Assembly: GCA_016286595.1 (NCBI GenBank)
Contig: JAEETR010000001.1
Span: 1 to 11,325, forward strand
From: Oscillospiraceae bacterium
Lineage (GTDB): Bacteria; Bacillota; Clostridia; Oscillospirales; Oscillospiraceae
Reading direction: 5' to 3'
DNA: 11,325 nucleotides
Shown: one piece after another, positions 1-6,675 of the stretch
How the letters are laid out: every line of letters begins with the position of its first letter
Position numbering within the stretch: the first letter of the stretch is position 1
Program-made: the position numbers and the translations under genes
Notes under the pieces: generated by a model
Told to the model about the DNA's origin: nothing
The model's database searches: none
The model's input: the letters and a program-made list of their open reading frames with translations, nothing else

Positions 1-420
1 GAGGAAGTGGTCGGCACATTCGGCGTCCTGTACAACTACGATACCGAATCGGAGGATTGGGATGAAGAGGGTTCTCCAATCTGGGAGAACGTACGGGCAG
101 ACTATGACAAGGTCTCCGGAGGTCACGGTATGCTCGCTGCTTATGCATTCATGATCTTCAACCTCCTGTGCGCCCCCTGCTTCGCCGCCATCGGCGCCAT
201 CAAGCGGGAGATGAACAGCCCCAAATGGACCTGGTTCGCCATCGGCTATCAGTGCTGCTTTGCCTGGGTGATCGCCTTCATCGTGTGGCAGCTGGGCCGC
301 CTGTTCGCGGGCGACGTCAGCGCCGTGGGCCTGATATTCGCGCTGGTCATGCTGGGTCTGCTGCTGTGGCAGCTGTTCAAGCCCTACAAGGAATCGCAGA
401 AGCTGACCTTGAAAGCCTGA
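1..420 (+). CDS. feoB: Ferrous iron transporter FeoB, C-terminal part (5' end outside window)
   Basis: This is the C-terminal 139 residues of FeoB, the GTP-dependent inner-membrane ferrous iron permease. The frame is open from base 1 (GAG GAA GTG GTC), so the gene begins upstream; the GTG at 7 is an internal valine, not a start. The visible part opens with a VVGTFGVLYNY stretch, typical of the FeoB_C/Gate region, then an acidic loop. Helices follow at about 44-62, 77-99 and 104-124 of the visible segment. The first holds a Cys-Ala-Pro-Cys followed by AIKRE, which matches the conserved FeoB pattern of a cysteine pair ahead of an Ile-Lys-Arg-Glu turn. The G domain lies outside the window. The gene ends in TGA and is followed after 16 nt by the FeoB-associated small protein, so the two are surely co-transcribed. 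Family assignment is firm; the complete gene cannot be judged. Confidence 0.93.
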   Translation, partial: EEVVGTFGVLYNYDTESEDWDEEGSPIWENVRADYDKVSGGHGMLAAYAFMIFNLLCAPCFAAIGAIKREMNSPKWTWFAIGYQCCFAWVIAFIVWQLGRLFAGDVSAVGLIFALVMLGLLLWQLFKPYKESQKLTLKA

Positions 421-436
421 AAAAGAGGGTGACGAT

Positions 437-628
437 ATGACGTGGCTCGTCGAAAACCTTGCAACGGTCATCGTTACGCTGGTGCTTGCCGCGGTCGTGA
501 CGCTCATTATCCTGAACATGAGAAGGGATAAGGCGAAGGGCAGATCCTCCTGCGGCGGGAACTGTGCAGGCTGCGCCATGTGCGGCGCCTGCCACCGGCA
601 GAATACGGGAACGGTTCCGCAAAAATAA
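437..628 (+). CDS. FeoB-associated Cys-rich small membrane protein
   Basis: A 63-residue protein with one N-terminal membrane helix (about residues 7-27), a short basic stretch (RRDKAKGR), then a compact cysteine cluster at C39, C43, C46, C49 and C52 and a polar tail. This architecture and position directly behind feoB match the FeoB-associated Cys-rich membrane protein family common in Firmicutes. The cysteines suggest metal or redox handling on the cytosolic side of the FeoB pore, by analogy with FeoC; this is inference, since the family's biochemistry is poorly defined. The ATG at 437 follows a GAGGGTGA ribosome binding site at 425-432. The stop (TAA, 626-628) is two bases ahead of a long hairpin, so this is the last gene of the feo operon. 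Confidence 0.88.
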   Translation: MTWLVENLATVIVTLVLAAVVTLIILNMRRDKAKGRSSCGGNCAGCAMCGACHRQNTGTVPQK

Positions 629-630
629 AA

Positions 631-673
631 ATAAGGAAGCAGCCGCCGGCAGATCCGGCGGCTGCTTCCTTAT
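631..673. terminator. Perfect 19-bp hairpin closing the feo operon, probably bidirectional
   Basis: Arms 631-649 and 655-673 are perfect reverse complements around a 5-nt loop (CAGAT). The hairpin starts two bases after the stop of the FeoB-associated gene. On the plus strand the 3' arm ends in a pyrimidine run but no U-tract follows. On the minus strand the stem is followed by TTTTATTTTT (complement of 621-630), so it is a textbook terminator for transcription arriving from the ABC operon and may work in both directions. Confidence 0.8.
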
Positions 674-700
674 AAGCGACAATCCCTGATGAACGGCAAG

Positions 701-735
701 GAAAAAGCGCCGCGCACCCGGAAGGTGCGCGGCGC
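701..735 (-). terminator. Rho-independent terminator of the marR-ABC exporter operon
   Basis: Arms 707-718 and 724-735 form a perfect 12-bp GC-rich stem with a 5-nt loop. Read on the minus strand the stem is followed directly by TTTTTC (complement of 701-706). It lies 14 bases beyond the stop codon of the second ABC half-transporter, as expected for an intrinsic terminator. Confidence 0.88.
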
Positions 736-748
736 ATTCCGCGGTTTT

Positions 749-2587
749 TTATATCGTCTCGGCGTTGACGAACTGGCTGTTCCACAGCTGGGCGTAGAAC
801 CCGCCCTTCTCCAGCAGTTCCTCGTGGCTGCCGGTCTCCACGATGTCGCCGTTCTGCATGACGAGTATCACGTCGGAATTGCGTATGGTGGAAAGACGGT
901 GCGCTATGGTGAAGGAGGTGCGGCCCTCCGTCAGGCGCTCCATGGCCCACTGGACCAGCTGCTCGGTACGGGTATCGACGGAGGACGTGGCCTCATCGAG
1001 GATGAGCAGAGGCGCGTCCTCTATCATGGCGCGGGCGATGGTCATCAGCTGGCGCTGACCGGCGGACAGATTGGAGTCGCTGGTCAGGACCGTGTCGTAG
1101 CCGTTGGGCAGGGACGAGATGAAGTGGTGCAGGCCCACGCTCTTACACGCCTCCACGACCTTCTCGTCGGGCACGTTCTTCTTTGAGTAGACGATGTTTT
1201 CCTTGATGGTGCCCTCGAACAGCCACGTATCCTGAAGGACCATGCAGAACATATCCCGCACGTTCTCCCGGGTAATGTCGCTGGTCTTGACGCCGTCGAT
1301 GGCTATATAGCCGTCGTCCAGCTCATAGAAGCGCATGAGAAGATTGACGATGGTGGTCTTGCCCGCGCCGGTGGGTCCGACTATGGCCACCTTCTGGCCG
1401 GGCTCTATGACGGTGGAGAAGTCCTTTATTATGGTGCGCTCGGGCACGTAGCCGAACTTCACGTGGCTGAACTCCACCCTGCCGGGACCGGGGTCCAGAT
1501 GGGCGGTCTTGGCGCTCTCGTCAGCCATCTCCTCCTCTGCTAGGAAGGAGAATATGCGCTCGCCGGCCGCTGCAGCGGACTGGAGCTCGGTGGCGGACTG
1601 TGCCACCATGCCCATGGGCTGGGTGAACATTCTCACGTACAGCGTGAAGGCGATGATGGTGCCGAAATCGATGATGCCCTTCTTGGCCATGACGGAGCCG
1701 AACACGCACACCGCAACGTAGCCCAGGTTGCCCACCAGCATCATGATGGGGAACATTATGCCGCTCATGAACTGGCTCTTCCAGTTGTTCTCGTAAAGCA
1801 GCTCGTTGAGCTCGTCGAACTCGTCGAGTGCGTCCTTTTCGCCGTTGTAGGCCTTGATTATCTCGTGGGCGGCGTATATCTCCTCGATATGGCCGTTGAG
1901 AAGGCCCAGATAGCGCTGACGGCGGGAGAAATACTTCTGCGACCTTGTGATGATTATCCGCATGGACACGAAGCCGATTATGCTGCACCCGATGGCGATG
2001 AACGTCAGGTAGAAGTTGGTGATGAACATCATTACGATGCATCCGGCAAAGGTGAATCCGGCGGTGACCATCTGGGCGAGGGCGTTGTTCATGCTCATGC
2101 CCACGGTGTCCACGTCGTTGGTGACGCGGCTGAGCAGGTCGCCGAAGGAGGATGAGTCAAAGCGCCTGAGGGGTATGCGGTTGAGCTTCTTGTCGATGTC
2201 GGTGCGCATGCCCTTCATTATGTTCTGGGTAACGGTGGTGAGGGTGAAGGTCTGGATGTAGATCAGCAGGGCGCTACCGATGTACAAAAACGCTATGGAG
2301 ACGGTGTTTTTCCACACCTCGTCGAGGCGGAAGGTGCCGGTGTCCATGCCCTCGGTGATGAGGTTGGTGATGACCTTGAGCTTATCCGGTCCGAACAGCG
2401 TGAACAGGGTGCTGGCGATGGCGGCGGAGAAGGCCACCACGAACCACACGGCGTACTTCCTGCAGTACTTGAATATGGCGATCCAGGTGCCCTTGAAGTC
2501 ATGGGGCTTTTCCATGGCCCGCATGCCGCGGCCGCCTGCCCGCTGGTTTATGTTGGCGGAGCCAAGCTGATAATCGTTTTTAGCCAT
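749..2587 (-). CDS. ABC exporter half-transporter, consensus-site subunit (membrane domain + ATPase)
   Basis: A 612-residue ABC half-exporter: an N-terminal six-helix type I exporter domain (about residues 35-340) followed by an ATPase domain (about 370-605). Motifs seen: Walker A GPTGAGKTT at 404-412, Q-loop Gln452, signature LSAGQ at 507-511, Walker B ending Asp531 with catalytic Glu532, and switch His563. It thus has an intact catalytic Glu and His, while its signature departs from LSGGQ. In LmrCD, BmrCD and TM287/288-type heterodimers this subunit completes the degenerate ATP site with its altered signature. The start is taken as ATG at 2585-2587, preceded by AGGAGG; upstream ATG codons in frame lie inside the preceding gene and lack a ribosome site. 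Start and upstream stop overlap as ATGGCTAA, implying translational coupling. Substrate is unknown; drug or xenobiotic export is inferred from the MarR neighbour. YheH, BmrD and LmrD are the closest named analogues. Confidence 0.93.
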   Translation of the reverse strand: MAKNDYQLGSANINQRAGGRGMRAMEKPHDFKGTWIAIFKYCRKYAVWFVVAFSAAIASTLFTLFGPDKLKVITNLITEGMDTGTFRLDEVWKNTVSIAFLYIGSALLIYIQTFTLTTVTQNIMKGMRTDIDKKLNRIPLRRFDSSSFGDLLSRVTNDVDTVGMSMNNALAQMVTAGFTFAGCIVMMFITNFYLTFIAIGCSIIGFVSMRIIITRSQKYFSRRQRYLGLLNGHIEEIYAAHEIIKAYNGEKDALDEFDELNELLYENNWKSQFMSGIMFPIMMLVGNLGYVAVCVFGSVMAKKGIIDFGTIIAFTLYVRMFTQPMGMVAQSATELQSAAAAGERIFSFLAEEEMADESAKTAHLDPGPGRVEFSHVKFGYVPERTIIKDFSTVIEPGQKVAIVGPTGAGKTTIVNLLMRFYELDDGYIAIDGVKTSDITRENVRDMFCMVLQDTWLFEGTIKENIVYSKKNVPDEKVVEACKSVGLHHFISSLPNGYDTVLTSDSNLSAGQRQLMTIARAMIEDAPLLILDEATSSVDTRTEQLVQWAMERLTEGRTSFTIAHRLSTIRNSDVILVMQNGDIVETGSHEELLEKGGFYAQLWNSQFVNAETI

Positions 2588-4343
2588 TTGCAAGCTCCTC
2601 CTCTGACAGCTGAGTATACGCGATCTCCTGATACACGTCACACGTGCGCATCAGTTCGCTGTGGGTGCCCATGCCCACGATCCTGCCCTCGTCGAGGACG
2701 ATGATCTTGTCGGCGTCCCGTATGGTGCCGATGCGCTGGGCAACGAGTATGGTGGTGACGTCCGCCGTCTCGGCCTTGAGGGCCGCCCGCAGAGTGCGGT
2801 CGGTCTTGTAGTCAAGGGCGGAGAAGGTGTCGTCGAATATGTATATCTCGGGCTTCCTGTAAACGGCCCTGGCGATGGAAAGGCGCTGTTTCTGTCCGCC
2901 GGAGACGTTGGTGCCGCCCCGGTTTATGTCGGCGTCGTAGCCGTTTTCCATCTTCTCAACGAACTCTGTGGCCTGGGCGATGGCGACGGCCTGCTTTACG
3001 GCCTCCTCGCCGCCCTCTTCCCTGCCGTTGTCGCCCAGCGTCACGTTGGAGTTGACTGTGCCGGTGAGCAGTACCGCCCGCTGGGGGGCGTAGCCGATCT
3101 TGTTGTGGAGAGCCGTCTGGGTGTAATCCTTCACGTTGCGGCCGTCCACGCTGACGGTGCCCTCGGTGGCGTCGTAGAATCTGAGCAGCAGGTTCACTAT
3201 CGTGGACTTGCCGGAGCCGGTGGCGCCTATGAAGGCCACGGTCTCGCCCTTCTTTGCGGTGAAGGAGATGTTGTGGATCATATCGTCCTCGGTGCCGGGA
3301 TAACGGAAGGACACGTCCTCAAAGACTATGCTGCCCTCTTCGCCCTCCACGCCGTCGGTATACTGTCCGTCGTGGATCCTGGGCTCGGTCTCCAGCACCT
3401 CGTCGATACGGCCGGCGGAGACGTTGACCCTGGGCACCATGCCGAACAGCTGCTCAAGGCTCATGAAGGACATGACAAAGCGGGAGGCGTAGGTGGAGAA
3501 CACCACCATCTCGGAGAAGGTGATGAGCTGCTGGTCGGAGGCCTGTCTTGCGATTATGTAGGCGCCCGCACAGTAGATGGCCACCTGCAGCATATTGTTG
3601 GTGAAGCGCATGACGGGCCGGGTAACGCCCATGGCGCGCATGGCCTGCAGGGCGTTTCTCGTCAGGCGGGAGTTGGCCACGTCGAACTTCTCCTCCTGAT
3701 AGCCCTCGGCGTTGTACGCCCTGATGACCCGGATGCCGGTCAGGTTGTCCCTGGTGACGCGGTTGAGGTCGTCCGTCAGGCCCTGCATCCTGCGGAAGCG
3801 GGGCTGGGCGTAAAGGATGATGAAAACTATGGAGCACAGCACCAGAATTATGGCGCCGCCGGTGACGGCGGTCCACTGCCACTGCTTTCCGGCGATCTTG
3901 CTCAGCGCCCATATGGCGGTCAGCGGGGCGCTGATGAACTGCCGGAGTCCCCGGGCCACGAACATCTGGATCTGAGTGACGTCGTTGGTGGAACGGGTGA
4001 TGAGAGACGCGGTGGAAAAATTGTCGATCTCCTCCATGGAGAACTCCTGGACCCGCTGGAATATCTCCCGGCGGATGCGGCGGGAATACTGCGCCGCCAG
4101 TTTCGCGGAGACGTAACCGGAGATTATCAGCACCGCCAGACTGCCCAGGGCGCACAGCAGCATCTTGCCGCCGGCGCTCCAGATGTCCACCATCTCGCTG
4201 CCCTGGGTACGGACCAGCGTGGTGATAGTGGACATGTAGGCGGGGATCTCCATGTCGAACCAGACCTGGCCGCCCACCAGCAGTACGCTGATGAGGAACA
4301 GACCCCAGTCCTCCGCCCGCATGTGTTTAATTGCCTTTATCAA
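2580..4343 (-). CDS. ABC exporter half-transporter, degenerate-site subunit (membrane domain + ATPase)
   Basis: A 587-residue ABC half-exporter with a six-helix membrane domain (about 13-310) and an ATPase domain (about 338-575). Motifs: Walker A GATGSGKST at 373-381, Q-loop Gln421, canonical signature SGGQ at 481-484, and a Walker B reading IYIFDDTFSALD in which the catalytic Glu is Asp505. The switch His is replaced by Gln536 (VAQRIGT). This Asp/Gln pair marks the degenerate subunit of heterodimeric exporters such as TM287/288, LmrCD and BmrCD, and the downstream gene supplies the partner with intact residues. The start is a TTG at 4341-4343 with a strong AGGAGGA site at 4351-4357 and a 7-nt spacer; the first ATG (4320-4322) is too far from it. 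The gene follows marR after 43 bases and overlaps its partner by 8 nt. The transported compound cannot be told from sequence. Confidence 0.93.
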   Translation of the reverse strand: MIKAIKHMRAEDWGLFLISVLLVGGQVWFDMEIPAYMSTITTLVRTQGSEMVDIWSAGGKMLLCALGSLAVLIISGYVSAKLAAQYSRRIRREIFQRVQEFSMEEIDNFSTASLITRSTNDVTQIQMFVARGLRQFISAPLTAIWALSKIAGKQWQWTAVTGGAIILVLCSIVFIILYAQPRFRRMQGLTDDLNRVTRDNLTGIRVIRAYNAEGYQEEKFDVANSRLTRNALQAMRAMGVTRPVMRFTNNMLQVAIYCAGAYIIARQASDQQLITFSEMVVFSTYASRFVMSFMSLEQLFGMVPRVNVSAGRIDEVLETEPRIHDGQYTDGVEGEEGSIVFEDVSFRYPGTEDDMIHNISFTAKKGETVAFIGATGSGKSTIVNLLLRFYDATEGTVSVDGRNVKDYTQTALHNKIGYAPQRAVLLTGTVNSNVTLGDNGREEGGEEAVKQAVAIAQATEFVEKMENGYDADINRGGTNVSGGQKQRLSIARAVYRKPEIYIFDDTFSALDYKTDRTLRAALKAETADVTTILVAQRIGTIRDADKIIVLDEGRIVGMGTHSELMRTCDVYQEIAYTQLSEEELANG

Positions 4344-4386
4344 AATTCAATCCTCCTGATCGATTATTTACCTTCTTATCGCGGCC

Positions 4387-4821
4387 TTACGCTCTGTTCT
4401 CCAAGACGCTTCTGGCCTTCTCGGACAGCTTTTCAAGGCCGCTCTCCAGCGCGGACAGTTCCTCCGGGCTCAGCCCGTCGGTAACCGTGTCGTTCCAGCG
4501 GGAGAGCACTTCCCTCACCGTTTCCGACACCTTCAGCGCCTTCTCGGTGGGATATACCTGGGTGACGCGCCTGTCGCTGCTGCAGATCCGGCGCTCCACG
4601 AAGCCGTTCTCCTCCAGCGAGAGGAGCTGACGGGCGACGCTGGATTTGTTGGCGTTCACGGCTTTTGACAGCGCCTCCTGGGATATGCCGGGATTGCGGC
4701 ATATCACGCCGATATACCGGTGCTGGCTGCCGACGATGCCGGTACCCTCCAGCGCGGCGGAAACGTACTGCCTGCCGAAATAGTTTATGGTGTGGATGTA
4801 CTTTGTCAGTTCAGTTGACAT
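4387..4821 (-). CDS. MarR-family transcriptional regulator of the ABC exporter operon
   Basis: A 144-residue winged-helix regulator of the MarR family, the usual length. N- and C-terminal helices (about 1-30 and 115-143) would form the dimer interface. The DNA-binding part spans about 46-95, with the recognition helix near 57-72 (NANKSSVARQLLSLEE) and the wing at 78-92, where the SSDRR motif carries the Asp-Arg pair typical of MarR wings. The chosen ATG at 4819-4821 follows an AAAGGAG site 5-6 nt away; the longer in-frame extension to 4929 would run across the promoter and operator and is rejected. It is first in an operon with the two exporter genes. A perfect palindrome sits at its predicted transcription start, so autorepression relieved by a ligand, probably an exporter substrate, is the likely logic. 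Family is certain, ligand unknown. Confidence 0.92.
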   Translation of the reverse strand: MSTELTKYIHTINYFGRQYVSAALEGTGIVGSQHRYIGVICRNPGISQEALSKAVNANKSSVARQLLSLEENGFVERRICSSDRRVTQVYPTEKALKVSETVREVLSRWNDTVTDGLSPEELSALESGLEKLSEKARSVLENRA

Positions 4822-4861
4822 TTTTCTCCTTTCCTGCCCGAAAATCGTTGCAGCTTTAACG

Positions 4862-4875
4862 GTTGCGTATGCAAC
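4862..4875. promoter_or_regulatory. Probable MarR operator: palindrome at the marR transcription start
   Basis: A 14-bp site with perfect 5-bp arms: GTTGC (4862-4866) and GCAAC (4871-4875) around a 4-bp centre. It begins one base downstream of the marR -10 box and covers the expected start of transcription, where a bound dimer would block RNA polymerase. MarR proteins commonly bind short AT-flanked palindromes of this size. Binding is inferred from position and symmetry only. Confidence 0.65.
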
Positions 4876-4876
4876 T

Positions 4877-4904
4877 ATTATACTCCGGTGACGGGATATG
4901 TCAA
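4877..4904 (-). promoter_or_regulatory. Sigma-A-type promoter of the marR-ABC operon
   Basis: On the minus strand a perfect TTGACA (-35, complement of 4899-4904) is followed after 16 nt by a perfect TATAAT (-10, complement of 4877-4882). Initiation would fall near 4870, about 50 nt before the marR start codon. Both boxes match consensus, so the promoter should be strong unless repressed, which suits an autoregulated operon. Confidence 0.85.
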
Positions 4905-4944
4905 TATAAATAATTTGGTGATCATGCACAATAATATTTGAGGC

Positions 4945-5001
4945 GCCCGGTCTTTTCCCGGCGAAGGGTCGGGGCGGCGTCCATTCGCCACTTGACCGGG
5001 C
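4945..5001. repeat. Nested inverted repeat overlapping the -35 box of the divergent gene
   Basis: An outer pair GCCCGGTC (4945-4952) and GACCGGGC (4994-5001) encloses an inner pair GGCGAA (4960-4965) and TTCGCC (4984-4989). The right outer arm overlaps the -35 hexamer at 4992-4997. It lies upstream of both predicted transcription starts in the divergent spacer, so it would act as DNA, perhaps as an operator, rather than as RNA. No regulator can be assigned. Confidence 0.45.
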
Positions 5002-5020
5002 ACAGCGTAAATGCTATTAT
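4992..5020 (+). promoter_or_regulatory. Sigma-A-type promoter for the four-helix membrane protein
   Basis: TTGACC (4992-4997) and TATTAT (5015-5020) are separated by 17 nt, giving one mismatch to each consensus box. Transcription would start near 5027, leaving a leader of about 27 nt before the ATG at 5054. The nearby GTG at 5036 would have almost no leader, which argues for the ATG as start. Confidence 0.6.
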
Positions 5021-5053
5021 TGTATCACCTAAACTGTGAGCGAGGTCTTCCCT

Positions 5054-5812
5054 ATGGCTACACTTCGAGAATCCTTCGAGGCGAACTACATCGCCCTTCA
5101 GGTCCCCGCCGACAACAAAAAGGGCTACAAGATAGACTACGTCTACTACGGTCCCTGGTATCACTGGCGGCTCACCGACAGAGAGCGGGCCCTGTACAAA
5201 TTCCAGATGGGCTCCGCCCTTCTGCTGTGCGCCCTCATCTATCTGTTCACGGGCATCCAGTACTGCACGGTGAACTACAATATCTTCGTGGTGGTGCCCT
5301 CCATGGCGTCGCTGGCGGCGTTCCTGTTCGAGATACTTGGCGTGATCCAGTTCCTTCTGGTGAAGGAGCGGACTACCAAGATAAACTTTGAGGACGTGAA
5401 CATGAAGCTGCGGGCGGCCACCGTCTTCCACGTGTGCTTTATGGGTGCCACGGTGCTGTGCTGCATCGGCGTGATGATCTTCACCGGTTTTTCCGGGCTG
5501 TCCTTTGCCGTTACCCTGGGCTACGCCGTGTGCGCCGCGCTGTCCGCCTACATCTACATCCGCTACCGCTCCATCGAGTTCTACACCGAGAAGAACACGG
5601 ACGTCAAGGGCATCCTCAACGGCGTGCTGGCCGGCGATCTGGAGCAGTCCAAGGCCTTCGAGCAGAAGCTCAAGGAGATGGAGGCTCGGGAGGACGCGGA
5701 AAAGGAGGCCAAAAAGAAGCGCCGCCGCAAACAGCTGCAGAAGGTCAGCGGCATGTTCTCCGACGCCAAGTTCACCTCCGCCGACGGCAGCGGCAGAAAA
5801 AAGAAGAAATAA
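5054..5812 (+). CDS. Unrecognised four-helix membrane protein with basic coiled-coil tail
   Basis: I do not recognise this 252-residue protein. It has a polar N-terminus rich in aromatic residues (YVYYGPWYHWRL at about 29-40), four predicted membrane helices at about 50-70, 77-103, 121-143 and 150-170, and a long cytoplasmic C-terminal region. The tail (about 195-232) is strongly charged with heptad character, contains a KKKRRRK run, and the protein ends GRKKKK. The start is taken at ATG 5054, with a modest GCGAGG site at 5040-5045; an in-frame GTG at 5036 is possible but has no ribosome site and almost no leader. The gene is single, divergent from marR and closed by its own terminator, so context gives no functional clue beyond possible shared regulation in the spacer. 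Base composition matches its neighbours. It looks like a genuine conserved-type gene, not a shadow, because it has a promoter, start signal and terminator. Confidence 0.8.
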   Translation: MATLRESFEANYIALQVPADNKKGYKIDYVYYGPWYHWRLTDRERALYKFQMGSALLLCALIYLFTGIQYCTVNYNIFVVVPSMASLAAFLFEILGVIQFLLVKERTTKINFEDVNMKLRAATVFHVCFMGATVLCCIGVMIFTGFSGLSFAVTLGYAVCAALSAYIYIRYRSIEFYTEKNTDVKGILNGVLAGDLEQSKAFEQKLKEMEAREDAEKEAKKKRRRKQLQKVSGMFSDAKFTSADGSGRKKKK

Positions 5813-5826
5813 AAAAACGCAGTAAA

Positions 5827-5855
5827 AAAACCCTCCGGTCATTCCGGAGGGTTTT
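5827..5855. terminator. Bidirectional terminator between convergent membrane-protein genes
   Basis: Arms 5827-5838 and 5844-5855 are perfect complements: an A4 run, a GC-rich core, then T4, around a 5-nt loop. The plus strand gives TTTTCGTTTT after the core and the minus strand gives T7 (complement of 5824-5830), so it can end transcripts from both sides. The stop codon of the minus-strand gene lies in its loop. Confidence 0.88.
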
Positions 5856-6639
5856 CGTTTTCCTGCGTATCCCCGCCGTTTTCAGGCGGGCTCGTCCGTT
5901 CCGTATTGCGCGTGAAGGTTATGAAGTCCTCCGCCAGCACTATCATGGTCCCGCAGACGTAGAGTTTCACGGCCACCGGGTGGCTGTCGGCCAGCGTGAC
6001 GCCCAGGAACACGAGGGCCATGGCGATAAAGGCGGCGGTCAGTACGCTTCTGCCCCGCCGGTAAGTGAAGCCCGCCTCGTAATAGAAGGCCATGGTGGCG
6101 GCGGCGAAGGCAAAGCACTCGTAGCAGTAACTCGTCAGCACGGAGCTGGTGGCCCTCGTGCGGTACGTCACGGCCAGCCAGAAACAGAAGAAGAGTTCCG
6201 GCACTATGACGGCGAAATAACGCCCGCCCGCCTTTGGGCCGGACAGGGCGGAGTATATCACGCACGCTCCCGTCAGCGCCGCCGTGGCGGCGAACACTTT
6301 CCTTACCAGGTCCGCGGTACGGGGATAACCCTCGATATAGCTCAGCACAGCCGACGCCAGCATTACGGCACCGGCCGCCGCGGTGATTAGCGAAACGGCC
6401 CTGTCGCGCTCAAAGGCGTCCTCGCCGACTTCACTTCGGCGGAAAAGGAGATATCCCCCCAGCAGCGCTCCCGCCGCTGCGAGAACAGACAGCACAGCCA
6501 GCAGTATGGCCGGAACGCTGCCAGGTACGGGCAGACCCGTGGCCTCCTCAAAACCGGCGGCGAGCTGCCGACTCCTCAGCAGAGCGCCCAGGGAACCAAG
6601 TCCCAGCGCGCACCACAGCATTATATATTTCTTACGCAT
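5839..6639 (-). CDS. Unrecognised eight-helix integral membrane protein
   Basis: A 266-residue hydrophobic protein I do not recognise. Predicted membrane helices lie at about 5-21, 42-66, 82-101, 114-133, 141-159, 172-190, 198-217 and 222-241, ending in a polar, acidic tail. Charged or polar residues inside or next to helices (E148 in VIVPELFF; E175 and C172/C175-type positions in SYCYECFAF; E188) could be functional but match no motif known to me. The start is ATG at 6637-6639 with an AGAGGAAG site 7 nt upstream; an extension to 6705 would cross the promoter. The last codons and the TGA (5839-5841) lie inside the terminator hairpin shared with the convergent gene. It is a single-gene unit, divergent from spoIID by about 80 bases. 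No function is proposed. Confidence 0.8.
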   Translation of the reverse strand: MRKKYIMLWCALGLGSLGALLRSRQLAAGFEEATGLPVPGSVPAILLAVLSVLAAAGALLGGYLLFRRSEVGEDAFERDRAVSLITAAAGAVMLASAVLSYIEGYPRTADLVRKVFAATAALTGACVIYSALSGPKAGGRYFAVIVPELFFCFWLAVTYRTRATSSVLTSYCYECFAFAAATMAFYYEAGFTYRRGRSVLTAAFIAMALVFLGVTLADSHPVAVKLYVCGTMIVLAEDFITFTRNTERTSPPENGGDTQENENPPE

Positions 6640-6664
6640 AATGTCGCTTCCTCTTGCATAGATT
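6636..6664 (+). promoter_or_regulatory. Candidate sigma-E (sporulation) promoter of spoIID
   Basis: GCATAAT (6636-6642) and CATAGATT (6657-6664), spaced by 14 nt, match the Bacillus sigma-E consensus (KMATATT, about 14 nt, CATACAHT) with one mismatch in each box. Start would be near 6671, about 49 nt before the GTG. spoIID is a sigma-E gene in Bacillus subtilis, which supports the reading. The -35 box overlaps the start codon of the divergent gene. Confidence 0.45.
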
Positions 6665-6675
6665 TGCTGTGTATC

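Noticed and set aside
749..4343. The two ABC genes as a tandem duplication.
   Set aside because: They share only family-level motifs and differ consistently at catalytic residues; this is the usual heterodimeric pair.
2661..4484. A 607-codon open frame on the plus strand opposite the exporter gene.
   Set aside because: Its translation is rich in Gly, Val, His and Asp with no recognisable domain, and it runs antisense to a well-supported ABC gene; it is an artefact of GC-rich third positions.
4822..4929. N-terminal extension of the MarR regulator by 36 residues.
   Set aside because: It would run through the operator and the perfect promoter boxes; the ATG at 4821 has a good ribosome binding site and gives normal MarR length.
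4922..5842. A 306-codon minus-strand open frame opposite the four-helix protein.
   Set aside because: It is low-complexity, His/Gly/Leu-rich and spans the plus-strand gene's promoter and terminator; the plus frame has start signal, membrane helices and its own terminator.
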